From contig OY282560.1 of assembly GCA_958295665.1 (NCBI GenBank), positions 55,986,333 through 56,050,332 of the forward strand: a stretch of DNA of 64,000 nucleotides. Reading direction: 5' to 3'. Both the position numbers and the translations under genes were made by a program. The notes below the pieces were generated by a model, which worked only from the letters and a program-made list of their open reading frames with translations, was not told where the DNA came from and did not search any database. This stretch comes from Tipula vernalis. Taxonomy: Eukaryota; Arthropoda; Insecta; Diptera; Tipulidae. Positions 1 through 9,833 of the stretch are shown piece after piece; the stretch's first letter is position 1; the number at the start of each line of letters is the position of its first letter.

Positions 1-1233
1 GGTATTACTAACACAATAATAAATCACATAAATTATAAATTTACACATTATTTATACAATAAATTTTAGGGTTTTTTACACAAAAGTGTTTTCGTTTTAA
101 TTTCACAGAATAAGAATTAATCATTGATCACAAAAGCGATGATTTTATTTAAGTTCTTATTAAAACGAAAACACGGACATAAAATGCCATATTTACCTGA
201 TTTCCTGATACACACAAAAATTATTTTAATTTCTCACGATTTTTCAAACTATGTAAATGGTCCTTTCAAGCCGCACGATAATAGTTAATAATAAAGCGTG
301 CGCAATTTTTTTACTTTCGTTGTCCCAATCATTATTCAACTTTATGTAATTTACGTAGATGCTAGAATAGATTCATCCAATCATTAATATACGAACAAAT
401 TCATATACTTTATGCAATTATGAAATTTTATATACTCGGACAAATATAAATGTAATAGAATCGTTACGCATATGAATTTATTCGTAATATTCAAGTACAA
501 TAGAGCCACTTTCGTTAATTTAAGTATTTAAAATAAATTATCATCATAATCTTATTCATAAATATTATGAACTGTTCATAAATATGTTTTTTTTTTAATA
601 AAATCATGAAAGTTTCACTAATATGCAAACAACATGTGAATGTGTTATACCGTATAGAACAATAAATTAAACTATTTTTTTAGTTTATGAACTGTGATTC
701 GTACTATTAACACACAAATTTTCATGAATTTTTCTAAATTTTGTTTCTTTTACGTAAATATAGTAATTGTTACATTAATAGTACTAATTATGATTAATGA
801 ATGCCATTCGTAAATAAAATGCAATATATTTTTTCAGTGTACAATCAATCAGCTCGAAAAGAAATTGTTGTACTCTACTTCCCATAAAAACATTCAACAA
901 CAAATATGGTTCTAACTAATTGACTGTTCCATTTAAAGCGTTTCGTTCCGATGACACAACTACTTAGAGAATGTAGCCAATACGGCAACCCCATTAACAA
1001 TGCCTCAGCATCCGTTTGACTGCACCAAGTTCTCTTTTCAAATCTTACATATTTTTTACAATACGGAAATTACACCTTTAATCGTTTGTTTCTAGATTGC
1101 CGAGTTTAGTAAAATTACCCGATAGCCTATAAATAAAGTCTATATCCCTTATCGATGTATTTGGTGAGTGGATTTGTGTGAGTTCTAGTTAAAAAATTAA
1201 AAAAAAAATGTCTCATATTAGTGATTAGCATTT
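1..1233. other. AT-rich non-coding spacer
   Basis: No open frame with protein-like composition is visible on either strand. The stretch is AT-rich, with short homopolymer runs and no recognisable transposon end. I see nothing functional in it. Confidence 0.6.
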
Positions 1234-1234
1234 T

Positions 1235-1607
1235 TGAGATGGGAATACCATTAGCTTAATTTAGCCAACAGTTATAGCCAAGGGCTGAGAAGTTTCATTC
1301 ATTTTTATATTTTGATGCAAAAATTCGTCTGATTTGCCAAAACTATAAATGTCTCGTATTTGAGATGGGGATACCATTAGCTTAATTTAGAAAACATTTC
1401 ATGAAAATATTTCGGTCACTTGGAGCAATACGATTTTAATGAAATCTGTGGTCACAAGGCGTAACCGCTTAAGTCAACCATTTAGTGAAGTTAGAAAAGA
1501 GCTAGAAAACGTTACACACTGAAAATTATTTTTGTCTTAAGTCGACTTAAGCGGTTATGCCTTGTGACCACAGAAATGTTTTCTAAATTAAGGTAATGGT
1601 ATGCCCA
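1235..1607. repeat. Foldback (inverted-repeat) element with an extra half copy
   Basis: Two nested pairs of inverted arms are visible. The outer arms are 1366-1399 and 1574-1607, with 32 of 34 bases matching. The inner arms are 1446-1478 and 1541-1573, with 31 of 33 matching, and carry the block GTGGTCACAAGGC. The right arms abut, but the left arms are separated by about 46 bp, so one side gained or lost sequence. A third copy of the outer arm (ATACCATTAGCTTAATTTAG) stands at 1235-1264 in direct orientation. This fits a small non-autonomous foldback transposon. No target duplication is evident, so the class is unknown. Confidence 0.6.
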
Positions 1608-3360
1608 TTTTAATTTGCGGCAAAATAAACCAATAGTTTTAACATCCATAAATTTTTGGGTGCTAGGTAAATTCTTGCAAATAAATAAAAAATATCAATG
1701 ACGGATTAAATTTTATGTTATTTCGCTATTTAATCTAATTTTAATAAAATCTTGGGCTGGGATAACTTCACATAATATTAAATATGGCTTGGAATTTTCT
1801 AGACTTGCCTGATTCAAGTTTTTTCATTTACTGGGATGAAATCCTGGGATAACTTCACATACGTTAATTATTGTCGTATTGATTATCTTTCTAAGTAGAA
1901 TTTATAAAATTTAAAAACAAAATAAATTTTAGTAAAATTTCAAAATTAAGAAAATTTTGTGATTTGTTCACGATTTGAAAATGTTTTTAAAATGTATAAA
2001 GTTCACTCAAAAAGCTTTAAAATTCTATAATAAGCCCCTGACAAATTGGAGCCGCAGGAAATTTTAATATATCATAATTATAAAATTTTTGAAGGTAACA
2101 ACATTATATAGTAATTTAGCCTTGACTAATCTAACCTTATACCAAAAACTTGACATTTTAATTCTATATACAAACCATTCTATTTTCATTTCCACACTTC
2201 TTTTAATTAAAATCCTAAAGTGATTTTGTCGAAACTTTTGAAATACGCATACTGATGTAGGTATAACACCATATAACGTTAGCGACTCTTGTGTAATTAA
2301 AAGTAATGAAAAGTAAGCGCAACATATTTCATTAGGAACAAAAAACCACACATTATTTAGTGCTTTGAAGTGAAGTACAACATATCATACAAAGAAGTGG
2401 TGTGGTACGAGAAACGTGTCGAGAATCTATAACGAGTCGAGATAATTTCGTTTGGAAATTTTTTCCATTTTCTCTCAATCACAATTAATCATAATTCTTC
2501 AAGGTGATTTATTAATTTTGTTTTGTTTTTGATCTTCTCGATATATACATACAAGATGTTCTAATTTCTATTACCAATTCGCACGTAACCTCTTACACAA
2601 ACATAATTTTATCTGGAGTATTGCAAAACAATTTTCTACGAGCTTAAGAAAAATCATTTATTCAACCTTAGCAAAAAATCATTTATTCAACCTTGAAAAT
2701 GCCACACTTCTTTAGCCTCTATGCGTTTTCGATTTTAGTCGATGTGTACTTGTTGTTTTGATAAATAAATAAAATTACAGAAGAATTCTACACTTATGTC
2801 TTAATTTTTTTAGTTGTTTCTACTTGATTTAAGATTTAAGACGAACATCATGTATAAACTTTGTGCTATACAAAAAAGGTGTTAAACAATTTATTTCTTG
2901 TACTGTGTACCAATATGTACTTATGTTTTTTTTACTTAAGATATAATAAATTCTTTTCTTATACGTTTGGATATTTGTATGTAAGTACAGATTATGCGCA
3001 ACGAATACAAGATATAACAAAAAAAAAAATTTAAAAATGAAACTGCAAATTATGGATCTTTCAATCCCGCTACTAACTAAAGTAAAAATGATCAGGTGTG
3101 TATGCTAATTAATATTCTGTTGTGCACGCGCGCGAATAGTTTTTACATTTAGATTTTTTATAATTTATGTTTCTGCTTGGACACATTGCTAAATTTATAT
3201 TTTATCTAATTCAATTTTTTTTTCTTTTCTTTTTAGGTAAGTCACCATAACTCATAAATAAGTTGTCATATGGATTAAAACTGTTTTGTTTGTAAGTTTA
3301 CATAGTTTATGTTATAATATAATAATAAAAAAAAGTAAAAATTTCAATACATTATGTATC
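1608..3360. other. AT-rich non-coding spacer with minor direct repeats
   Basis: No convincing coding region. The phrase TGGGATAACTTCACATA occurs twice near 1758 and 1844, and AATCATTTATTCAACCTT twice at about 2652-2696. Open frames here are AT-rich chance frames. Confidence 0.55.
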
Positions 3361-3395
3361 GCACTCGAGGGAAGGGGTGGGATTCCCTCGAGTGC
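3361..3395. repeat. Perfect 13-bp inverted repeat (hairpin)
   Basis: GCACTCGAGGGAA is followed after 9 nt (GGGGTGGGA) by its exact reverse complement. The stem is GC-rich in a very AT-rich setting and contains two XhoI-type CTCGAG cores. It could be the hairpin of a Helitron-like terminus or a relic of another palindrome. A clear CTRR end right after the stem is not seen. Confidence 0.6.
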
Positions 3396-3847
3396 AACTT
3401 TATAATTTTCCTGAAAACCAATAAACAATTAAATCGTGCTATTTGCTGATCCCAGTTTTCAATTATTAAAGTAGAACTTGCGACCCTGATGGAGCTGTCG
3501 TATAGCCCCGAGTCCTTGGATTAAGCCAGTTACACAGTGTTGAGTAACGAAAATGAATGGATTTTTTCGGAATTTTTTACAAGAAAATGGCTTAGAGGCG
3601 GTTGACAGCATAACTCCAGTTCCGATTGTCTGAAATAAAAATTTCACAAATATTATTATAATATATAGGTGAATGGCTATGGCCGCATCGTACAGAATTC
3701 GAAAATTTGGATTAGAAAAAAAATGGCGGCCATTTAAAAAAAAAAAAAAGATTTTTTCAAGTAAAATCACGCAGTAAATTGTTAATAAAAAAAACTGTAC
3801 GATGCTGTGCGATAACGACACATTTCCTGAACAGAATCCATTTTGAA
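3396..3847. other. Non-coding stretch downstream of the BEL gag fragment
   Basis: On the minus strand this follows the BEL gag remnant, so decayed BEL protease sequence would be expected here. I cannot recognise protease motifs with confidence. A short 11-bp inverted repeat (GCATCGTACAG) sits at 3685-3695 and 3795-3805. Confidence 0.35.
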
Positions 3848-4512
3848 TTAGGTCGTTGACATTACTAATTGTGATGAGACAGCTGGCGTATCTACGGTAG
3901 TTGATTTTACATGTACTTGCTTGTTTCGGTCGGTTGTATCTTCATTGCGTTGAATCCGCGTGTTTGGTCGGTTCGTTGTGGTTGATTCAGTGATTTCATT
4001 GTAACTTGATGCATCTTGATCTGCCAGATGAATAAGTTGACAACTTCGCCGTGATCGGCATTCTCGTACTGTATAGCCAGAACCCAAGGAATTGTAACAC
4101 CAGTTTGATCGTCTCTGCGTTTCGGAACTTGTGTTATTGGTGTTACATATAGGACAGCTAGTTGCCACAGTAAGCAACGATTTAATGTTGTGTGATTTAA
4201 CCCCTGCGTTGATCTTTGGTACCCTGGGCTGCTCTTCTGCTTTAGATTGGTATTCTAAAGCATCCGCTCGGTTGGTAATAAATTTTAGGAATGCCTCGAG
4301 AGTCGGATAATCTTATTCGACTGAATGTTGCATCCATAATGTCCGAGTAGTCTCACCAATTTTTGTGACGAGAAGGTATAGTAGCCACGCGTCACGTCCC
4401 TTAACTTCACTTCCTAAACCTTGCAAAGCACGTATCACTTCGTCCGACACATCGTACATATTTCTCAAACTGAGAGCGCTTGGTTTCGGAATACTCGGTT
4501 GCTCCAAAAACA

Positions 4513-4515
<3 letters not shown>
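3848..4515 (-). pseudogene. BEL/Pao gag, C-terminal half (interrupted copy)
   Basis: Read on the minus strand from 4515, this encodes the later part of a BEL/Pao-type Gag. The segment at 4313-4513 contains EVIRALQGLG and GRDAWLLYLL, which belong to the conserved gag region after the DUF1759-like part. A single in-frame stop near 4311 separates it from the downstream piece (3848-4177). That piece carries zinc-knuckle remnants (CPIC, then a CYNSLGSGYTVREC segment where family members have CFNC...GH...C), with some Cys/His ligands lost. Its upstream half lies at 9192-9774, on the other side of the inserted LINE. Gag would package element RNA in virus-like particles in the cytoplasm. This copy is dead: split by an insertion, stop-containing and missing zinc ligands. 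Confidence 0.8.
4504..4515. repeat. Target-site duplication, 3' side of the Jockey-like LINE
   Basis: CCAAAAACATTT here matches 9192-9203 exactly. The two copies flank the LINE and join the two halves of the BEL gag. Its last T bases merge with the poly-T tail, so the boundary is uncertain by a few bases. Confidence 0.85.
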
Positions 4516-4544
<29 letters not shown>

Positions 4545-4691
4545 ATTTTATTTATGATAACAATAAAATTTTTTTACAAAGTAACTAGTCATTTTTGACT
4601 AACAGCGTTTGTCTCTGACAATATAATAATAAAGCACTCATATGTGTTCTTTACATAAAGTGTTGTTTTGGTTGATGTTGCATTGTGCGGA
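4516..4691 (-). other. LINE 3' UTR with polyadenylation signal and A tail
   Basis: Downstream of the ORF2 stop, the minus strand runs through a short UTR to an AATAAA signal at 4552-4547 and then into a long A tract. This is the usual end of a Jockey-type transcript. Confidence 0.75.
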
Positions 4692-7366
4692 CTATTCAGG
4701 CAACTCAAAAGGTTTTAGTCTTTTGAGTCTTCTTATTATACCCTCTTGATGAAGTAGTCTTGCAGCTTCGATGTTAGGGTGATGATGGAGCCTCTCCTGG
4801 TGTTTTTGAGCACATTTCTTTATTTCACTTGCGACTGTGTCTATTCCGAGATCTCTATGAAGGTCACTATTACGAGTGTACCAAGGGGCATTTACAATTC
4901 CTCTGAGGACTTTATTTTGAAATCGTTGAACTATCTGTTGATTGCTGATTTTGGTGCATCCCCATAGTTGAATACCATATATGTCCAGACCGGCTTGAGT
5001 ATTTGTTTATAAAGCATAAGTTTATTATGAATGGATAACTGAGAGTTTCTTCCAATTAACCAGTACATTTTTCTATATTTTAACTGAAGCTCTTCTGCTT
5101 TCTTTTTCACGTGTACTTTCCACTTTAACTTTGCATCAAGGTTCATACCAAGGTATTTTGCTTGATTGGCATGTGGTACAGAGATATTATTGAGAGTCAC
5201 AGGTAGTGGTTCTATTGATCTATTAGTGAAGTTAATGTGAGTAGACTTCGATTCATTCACTTTAATTCTCCACTTAGCTAGCCAATCTTGTATATTATTT
5301 ATGGCTATTTGTAGTTTGAATGTGACTTCACCGATTGTGTCACCAACAGCTAGAATTGCAGTGTCATCTGCAAACGTGGCGATAGTTGTATTGCTCGTCT
5401 GCGGTATGTCGCTAGTAAACAGCACGAAAAGGAAAGGCCCTAAGACACTCCCCTGCGGGACTCCTGCTTTAGCTTCTTTAATACTGGAGTAAACTCCTTC
5501 CTGTTTAACTCTAAAATGTCTCCTTTTCAGGTATGACTTTAGCAGTTCGCAATACTCAAATGGCAGAGTTTTCTCCAATTTAAATATTAAACCATCTAGC
5601 CAGACTTTGTCAAATGCCTGCGCTATGTCAAGAAATATGGCTGAACAAATCTTTTTTTCCTCTAAGGATTTTTCTATTATATCTGTTATTCTATGGACTT
5701 GGTCGATTGTGGAGTGTTCCTCTCTAAATCCAAACTGATGGGACGGAACAGCTCCTGATTTTACAACTTCTGGTTTAATTCGTTTTAATAACAATCTCTC
5801 AAATAGTTTTGACATAGTTGGAAGAAGTGATATTGGCATGTACGAGGCCAGTTCACTTGGTGGCTTACCTGGCTTAGGTATCATTATCACTTCCGCAAAT
5901 TTCCAAGATAGAGGGACATAACGGAGTCTGAAGGAAGCATTAATTATGTCCGATATTTTTTTAATAGCTTTATTAGGTAGTTGTTTTAGAATCTCTCCAG
6001 TTATCAGGTCATATCCTGGTGATTTTTTAAGTACTACATGGTTCTTTATTACTTGTTTTACTTCTTTAGCATTAGTTAATGGAATTTCCTGTCTCAGGAT
6101 AGTTGTTTGGTTTTCGAACAATATATCCTGCTGGTTAAGTGTTGTTAAATTTGGCTGAAAGGTACGCTCGAGATGATCCGCGAATTTTTCTGCTTTTTCT
6201 TCTTTGCTTTTAGCCAGGTGACCATTATTCGTTCTTATTGGTGGTATATGCATAACTGGCCTTTTCAAATATTTGGTTGCTTTCCACAATGAATAATCAC
6301 TACCTTTATCATAGGTGAGAGATTGTAGGTATGAATTTATTGATTTATTTTTAAATTCCCTTATTTCTCTACGTATTCGTTGTGTTAAATTATTTAATCT
6401 ATTTTTGACGGTTGGGTCTCGTGTACGTTGCCACTCCCTACGGGTACTTCTCTTCTCTATAACTAGTGATTTAATTTCCATTGGATAGCATTTGCCAGCT
6501 ATTTGTTTGTTTGTTGTGTTAGTACTTTTCCACGCCGCTACCTGTATGTCCTTGACGAGCTTCTCTACCTCCTGTTCTAATGTTTCTTCTGATGAAAGTT
6601 GTGTGTTTAAAATGATACTATTGTTTAGTTCATTCCTGAACTTTTTCCAATCAGTATATTTATTTGTTAACAGTGGCTGTTTATCAGTAGTAATTATTGT
6701 ATCACTTATTATCATTAAAATAGAGGAGTGATCAGATGTGGAGTCCAATCCTTCCTGCACTTGTATATAATCAACCGGGATTTTTCTTGTTATAAAGAAG
6801 TCAATTAGGTCTGGTGTTTTATTTTGATCACTGGGCCAATAAGTTGGTTTTCCAGTAGAATGCCAGTTGCATTTGTATTTAATTATTGCTTGATGAAGCT
6901 CTTTCCCTTTAGTTGTGGTTAGTCTTGATCCCCAGTCAGTATGTTTAGCGTTGAAGTCACCCCCGACTACAAATTTTTCACCGAGCTGCTTGAAGAACTG
7001 AGTATAAGCATTCTCTTTGATGTTATATCTAGGTGGGCAATATATTGCGGATACCACTAACTTGTGGTTGCGAGTATTAATGCTAACGCTAATTGCTTGT
7101 ATTTCATCACTTTCAAGTTTTTGTTGCAGATGGTATTTAATATCTTTTTTTATAATCACGGCACTGCCCCCTCGTGCATTATTATTAGGATGAACTGCTG
7201 AGTGAACTTTGTAGCCGCGGATTTTTATATGACTTTGAGTAGTAAGGTGTGTTTCAGATAATAAACATATATCTATTTTTTCTAAATCAAGAAATAGTTG
7301 TATTTCATTTTGTCGTTGCAATATACCATTGCAGTTCCATGCAAGAATTTTTAAATTATTTGCCAT
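4692..7366 (-). CDS. LINE ORF2: APE endonuclease and reverse transcriptase
   Basis: A protein of about 890 residues that nicks target DNA and reverse-transcribes the element RNA at the nick. The start chosen is the ATG at 7366 (MANNLKILAWNCNGI), because the endonuclease fold begins there. An in-frame ATG at 7492 would add 42 non-conserved residues. The endonuclease spans about residues 1-225, with WNCNGI, SETHL, GGDFNAKHTDWG (about 135) and SDHSS (about 211). The reverse transcriptase follows, with the PISLLP block (SYMPISLLP where SYRPISLLP is usual), HQFGFREEHST, FLDIAQAFDKVW, GVPQGSVLGP and the catalytic FADD box near residue 665. A 2-bp slip in an ATATAT run at about 4977-4983 shifts the frame to an early stop at 4931-4933. 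The normal C-terminus (about 95 residues) continues in another frame to a TAG at 4692. The ATG overlaps the end of ORF1 by 11 bases. Confidence 0.92.
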
Positions 7367-8969
7367 GTTTTTCGAGTAGAGTGAGCCTTTGTAGGATTGA
7401 TATAAGGGCTTTTTCTTGCTTTTCTTCTTGTGAACTAAGTCTATCAAGAATATCTTGTAGTATTTTATTAGTTTGGTTATTATTTGAATCATTTAATAAA
7501 AGAGAACTATGTTGTCTTCTCGAACTTCCAGTAGATAGTACATCAGCAAATGTTACATTTGGATTAGTTCTTGATGGCTGGATTAATGTTTGGTGTGGCC
7601 TTAAATTTGTAGGTATTCTTGTTGAGGCTGAGTTAATTTCTGGCCTGGTAATTATTGAAGTTTCCCTTGTTTTGTTGCGAATTTTTTGCAGCTCTTTTAT
7701 AACAATGCAACCTCTGTAGTTGGCTGGGTGTGTCTCTCCACAGTTAACACATTTTGGTGGGGTGTCTTTTAGTTTCGTACATTCAGCCGTACGGTGTTTT
7801 CCTACACATTTCACGCATCTGGGCTCCTTATTACAAAAGTTTTGCGTGTGTCCGTAGACTTGGCACTTTTTGCACTGGGGGATCAGCTTAGATTTTTTAA
7901 CTGCTTCTATTTGCACTTTCATATGGAGTATTTCGCTGATTGCATAAATATTTTTAATGTCTTCTGTTCTTTCAAAAGACAACATATATAATGGAAGAGG
8001 TGTTTTGTCACCTCTTTTTAGCAGCTGTGTAACTTCTTTAATTTTGTATTGTTTCTCCAAAAGATACTCTTTTATCTCTTCTGGTTTGCATGAAGCGTGT
8101 AGCTTCCTAGCAATGACTTTGGTTTGCCTTGTCTGCTTATCTTCATAGGAATACCACGCTGTCTTTTCTTCGTTAAGAGCTCCTGTTAACTTTCTATAGC
8201 TATCACTGTCTGTGACATTTATTTTGATATCACCACTATTTAACGCTATAGCTTGAAACTTTATATGATTCTTGTCCATGATGTTTCTAATACTCTGATA
8301 ATTATTGCAATTAGATATTATTACTGGAGGTGGCCGTGGCACTTTTTTCTCTAGTTGTACATTCTTACTTCCGGTTGGGAGTTCATTACTTGATCGTTTC
8401 TGTTCCGACGGAACCTGAGCTTTATCCTCCTGTTGCACGTGCCTACTTCCGGTTGGAAGCTGCTCAACTGATTGTTTCGAATCGGGTGAAATCTGTGGTG
8501 ATTTACTCATCTTACGTTTCTTATTTTTTTTGTTACGGTTCAGAATCCATCCCGTTTCTCTATTGAGTTCTTCCTCGTCTGTTTCATACATAACCTCTAT
8601 ATGATCATTGGTGTGGTTTATCTTAGTGGTTTCTTTCTCAGACATTACTGCATTTAGAGCATCTTTTAACTCCTTGTTTTCTCGCTGTAAGTTTTTGAGG
8701 TCTTTGTTTAGATTTAACGTTAACTTTTCTATTTCGTAAATCTTATTGCGCAGTTCTGCGTTATCCCTTTCTAAGGTGTTCGCTATTGGTGGTGGTGATC
8801 TACCCACCCTGGATTGTTGTTTAAATGGGTTGGGTGGCCCAAATGGGCTGTTAAACAATGATTGGCTCACCCCAGAATCCTTTGAGCCAGCCTCGTTAGA
8901 GGGTGGATTTGCCAGCTGATTAGCTGGGTTACCACCTGGGGTACAATTTCCTGAATCCGTTGTACTCAT
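7356..8969 (-). CDS. LINE ORF1: nucleic-acid-binding Gag-like protein
   Basis: A 537-residue open frame starting at the ATG at 8969. The N-terminus is low-complexity and Pro/Gly/Ser-rich, followed by a likely coiled coil at about residues 65-110 (heptads in LERDNAELRNKIYEIEKL). A central block at about 220-350 resembles the domain that precedes zinc knuckles in Jockey-type ORF1 proteins. Three CCHC-type knuckles lie at about residues 364-420: CKKCQVYGHTQNFC, CVKCVGKHRTAEC and CVNCGETHPANYRGC. The protein should coat element RNA and carry it to the nucleus or chromatin. The stop codon TAA (7356-7358) overlaps the ORF2 start, a common arrangement in this clade that suggests ORF2 is made by reinitiation or frameshift-like coupling. 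No stop or frameshift is visible, unlike most genes in the window. Confidence 0.92.
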   Translation of the reverse strand: MSTTDSGNCTPGGNPANQLANPPSNEAGSKDSGVSQSLFNSPFGPPNPFKQQSRVGRSPPPIANTLERDNAELRNKIYEIEKLTLNLNKDLKNLQRENKELKDALNAVMSEKETTKINHTNDHIEVMYETDEEELNRETGWILNRNKKNKKRKMSKSPQISPDSKQSVEQLPTGSRHVQQEDKAQVPSEQKRSSNELPTGSKNVQLEKKVPRPPPVIISNCNNYQSIRNIMDKNHIKFQAIALNSGDIKINVTDSDSYRKLTGALNEEKTAWYSYEDKQTRQTKVIARKLHASCKPEEIKEYLLEKQYKIKEVTQLLKRGDKTPLPLYMLSFERTEDIKNIYAISEILHMKVQIEAVKKSKLIPQCKKCQVYGHTQNFCNKEPRCVKCVGKHRTAECTKLKDTPPKCVNCGETHPANYRGCIVIKELQKIRNKTRETSIITRPEINSASTRIPTNLRPHQTLIQPSRTNPNVTFADVLSTGSSRRQHSSLLLNDSNNNQTNKILQDILDRLSSQEEKQEKALISILQRLTLLEKHGK

Positions 8970-9191
8970 TGTTTATTTTACTGGTCATAAAGCATCTACC
9001 ACTCTGACCAGTACGAGTTGGTAATGGGTCTGGTTTGAGAAGATCATTTACTAAATTCTCGATAGTCAGTTATACCGCCGTGTCTCGGTCGCCAGAGCCT
9101 CGTTAGTTATCTAGCAGGGTGCACCACGTGCAGGTGAGGATGACATTTGGACTATTTGTAGACCAATTACTTAAGCCCCCTTTCCCACCCC
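8970..9191 (-). promoter_or_regulatory. LINE 5' UTR, presumed internal promoter
   Basis: The sequence between the 5' target duplication and ORF1 holds no open frame. Jockey elements are known to start transcription from an internal promoter at their very 5' end. The minus-strand start here is G-rich (GGGTGGGAAAGGGGG). The exact initiator and downstream elements cannot be assigned by eye. Confidence 0.45.
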
Positions 9192-9203
9192 CCAAAAACA
9201 TTT
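9192..9203. repeat. Target-site duplication, 5' side of the Jockey-like LINE
   Basis: CCAAAAACATTT, identical to 4504-4515. Confidence 0.85.
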
Positions 9204-9774
9204 GAATAAATTTATTCACAATATGGCATTTGCGATCGTATCGCTCCTTTAATTTATTTAACGCCAGAATGTAGTTCGCTTCAGTTATGTCCATGTGGCG
9301 GATTAAACGTGCCGGTTCCTCTCCAAGCGAGTTTACCAAAAATTGGAATTTTGGCACGGGATGTAGGTTGGCGCTGTTATGAATGGCAGTGGTAAATAAC
9401 TGGTAAAAACTTTGGCATTCGGTGTAACGTCCATTAAATTTGGGCACCCGTAGTCCTGGAACGTATCATTCATCTGTGTATTTATTACTCCAATGGTAAT
9501 ACTTGTATTTCGCTCCAATTCATTTAATCCCGCGACTAACTCGTAGTACACCTGCTCAATGGCGTCATATTGCGACTGGTCTTGTTCATTGAGTGCGAAG
9601 ATTTTTTCCTCGACGTCGATAAATTCTTGGAATAGCTGTTCGGTGTGTTTTCTCAAAATTTTGTCTAATTTTGCCGTGGTTGTTGACCAATTATCAACAT
9701 ACGCCTTCAACTTTGTAAAGCTGCCTTTATTGCTCGATCTTCTTCGCGTTAGCACTTTCAATTGGTTGTGCCAT
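9192..9774 (-). pseudogene. BEL/Pao gag, N-terminal half (interrupted copy)
   Basis: On the minus strand an ATG at 9774 (MAQPIESANAKK) begins the likely Gag, but the frame shifts almost at once. The body reads at 9333-9761 (FTKLKAYVDNW, then a helical Glu/Gln-rich stretch), and a further shift leads to the frame at 9192-9447. There PKFNGRYTE, FYQLFTTAIHN, RLIRHMDITEANY and LKERYDRK match the DUF1759 region typical of BEL/Pao Gag proteins. The frame then runs into the inserted LINE at 9191 and continues beyond it at 4515. This establishes orientation (5' to the right) and shows that the copy carried frameshifts besides the insertion. Confidence 0.85.
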
Positions 9775-9833
9775 AACTACCAAGACCTTATACAACACTT
9801 CTCGTATAAATTTCGTGGGCAAGTGAACTGTAT
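9775..9833 (-). other. BEL leader, proximal part
   Basis: This short stretch upstream of the BEL gag ATG is the expected leader. It is cut off by the hAT-like insertion and resumes at 11779. The remaining leader/LTR must lie in about 11779-12030, but LTR borders are not identifiable by eye. Confidence 0.45.

Larger units (their letters stand above)
4516..9191 (-). mobile_element. Jockey-clade non-LTR retrotransposon (LINE), near full length
   Basis: A complete-looking LINE on the minus strand: a roughly 220-bp 5' leader (8970-9191), ORF1 (7356-8969), ORF2 (4692-7366), a short 3' UTR, and a poly-A tail seen as poly-T around 4513-4540. It is flanked by a 12-bp target-site duplication (4504-4515 and 9192-9203), the hallmark of target-primed reverse transcription. 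The ORF1 zinc knuckles, the APE endonuclease plus reverse transcriptase in ORF2, and the absence of an RNase H domain all fit the Jockey clade. It landed inside a BEL/Pao gag, so it is younger than that element. The open reading frames and intact duplication suggest a fairly recent insertion. Confidence 0.93.

Noticed and set aside
3361..3414. Helitron 3' end (hairpin plus CTGA)
   Set aside because: CTGA lies 15 nt after the stem and is not followed by T, so the fit is poor.
3459..3821. 120-residue minus-strand frame as a BEL protease
   Set aside because: It follows the BEL gag, but poly-Phe from an A/T run and no aspartic-protease motif make it unsupported.
7367..7492. Upstream in-frame start for LINE ORF2
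   Set aside because: The added 42 residues lie within ORF1 coding sequence and precede the endonuclease fold. The ATG at 7366, overlapping the ORF1 stop, is the better start.
7249..8566. Several plus-strand frames opposite the LINE ORFs
   Set aside because: They are shadows of ORF1 and ORF2 on the other strand, without domains.
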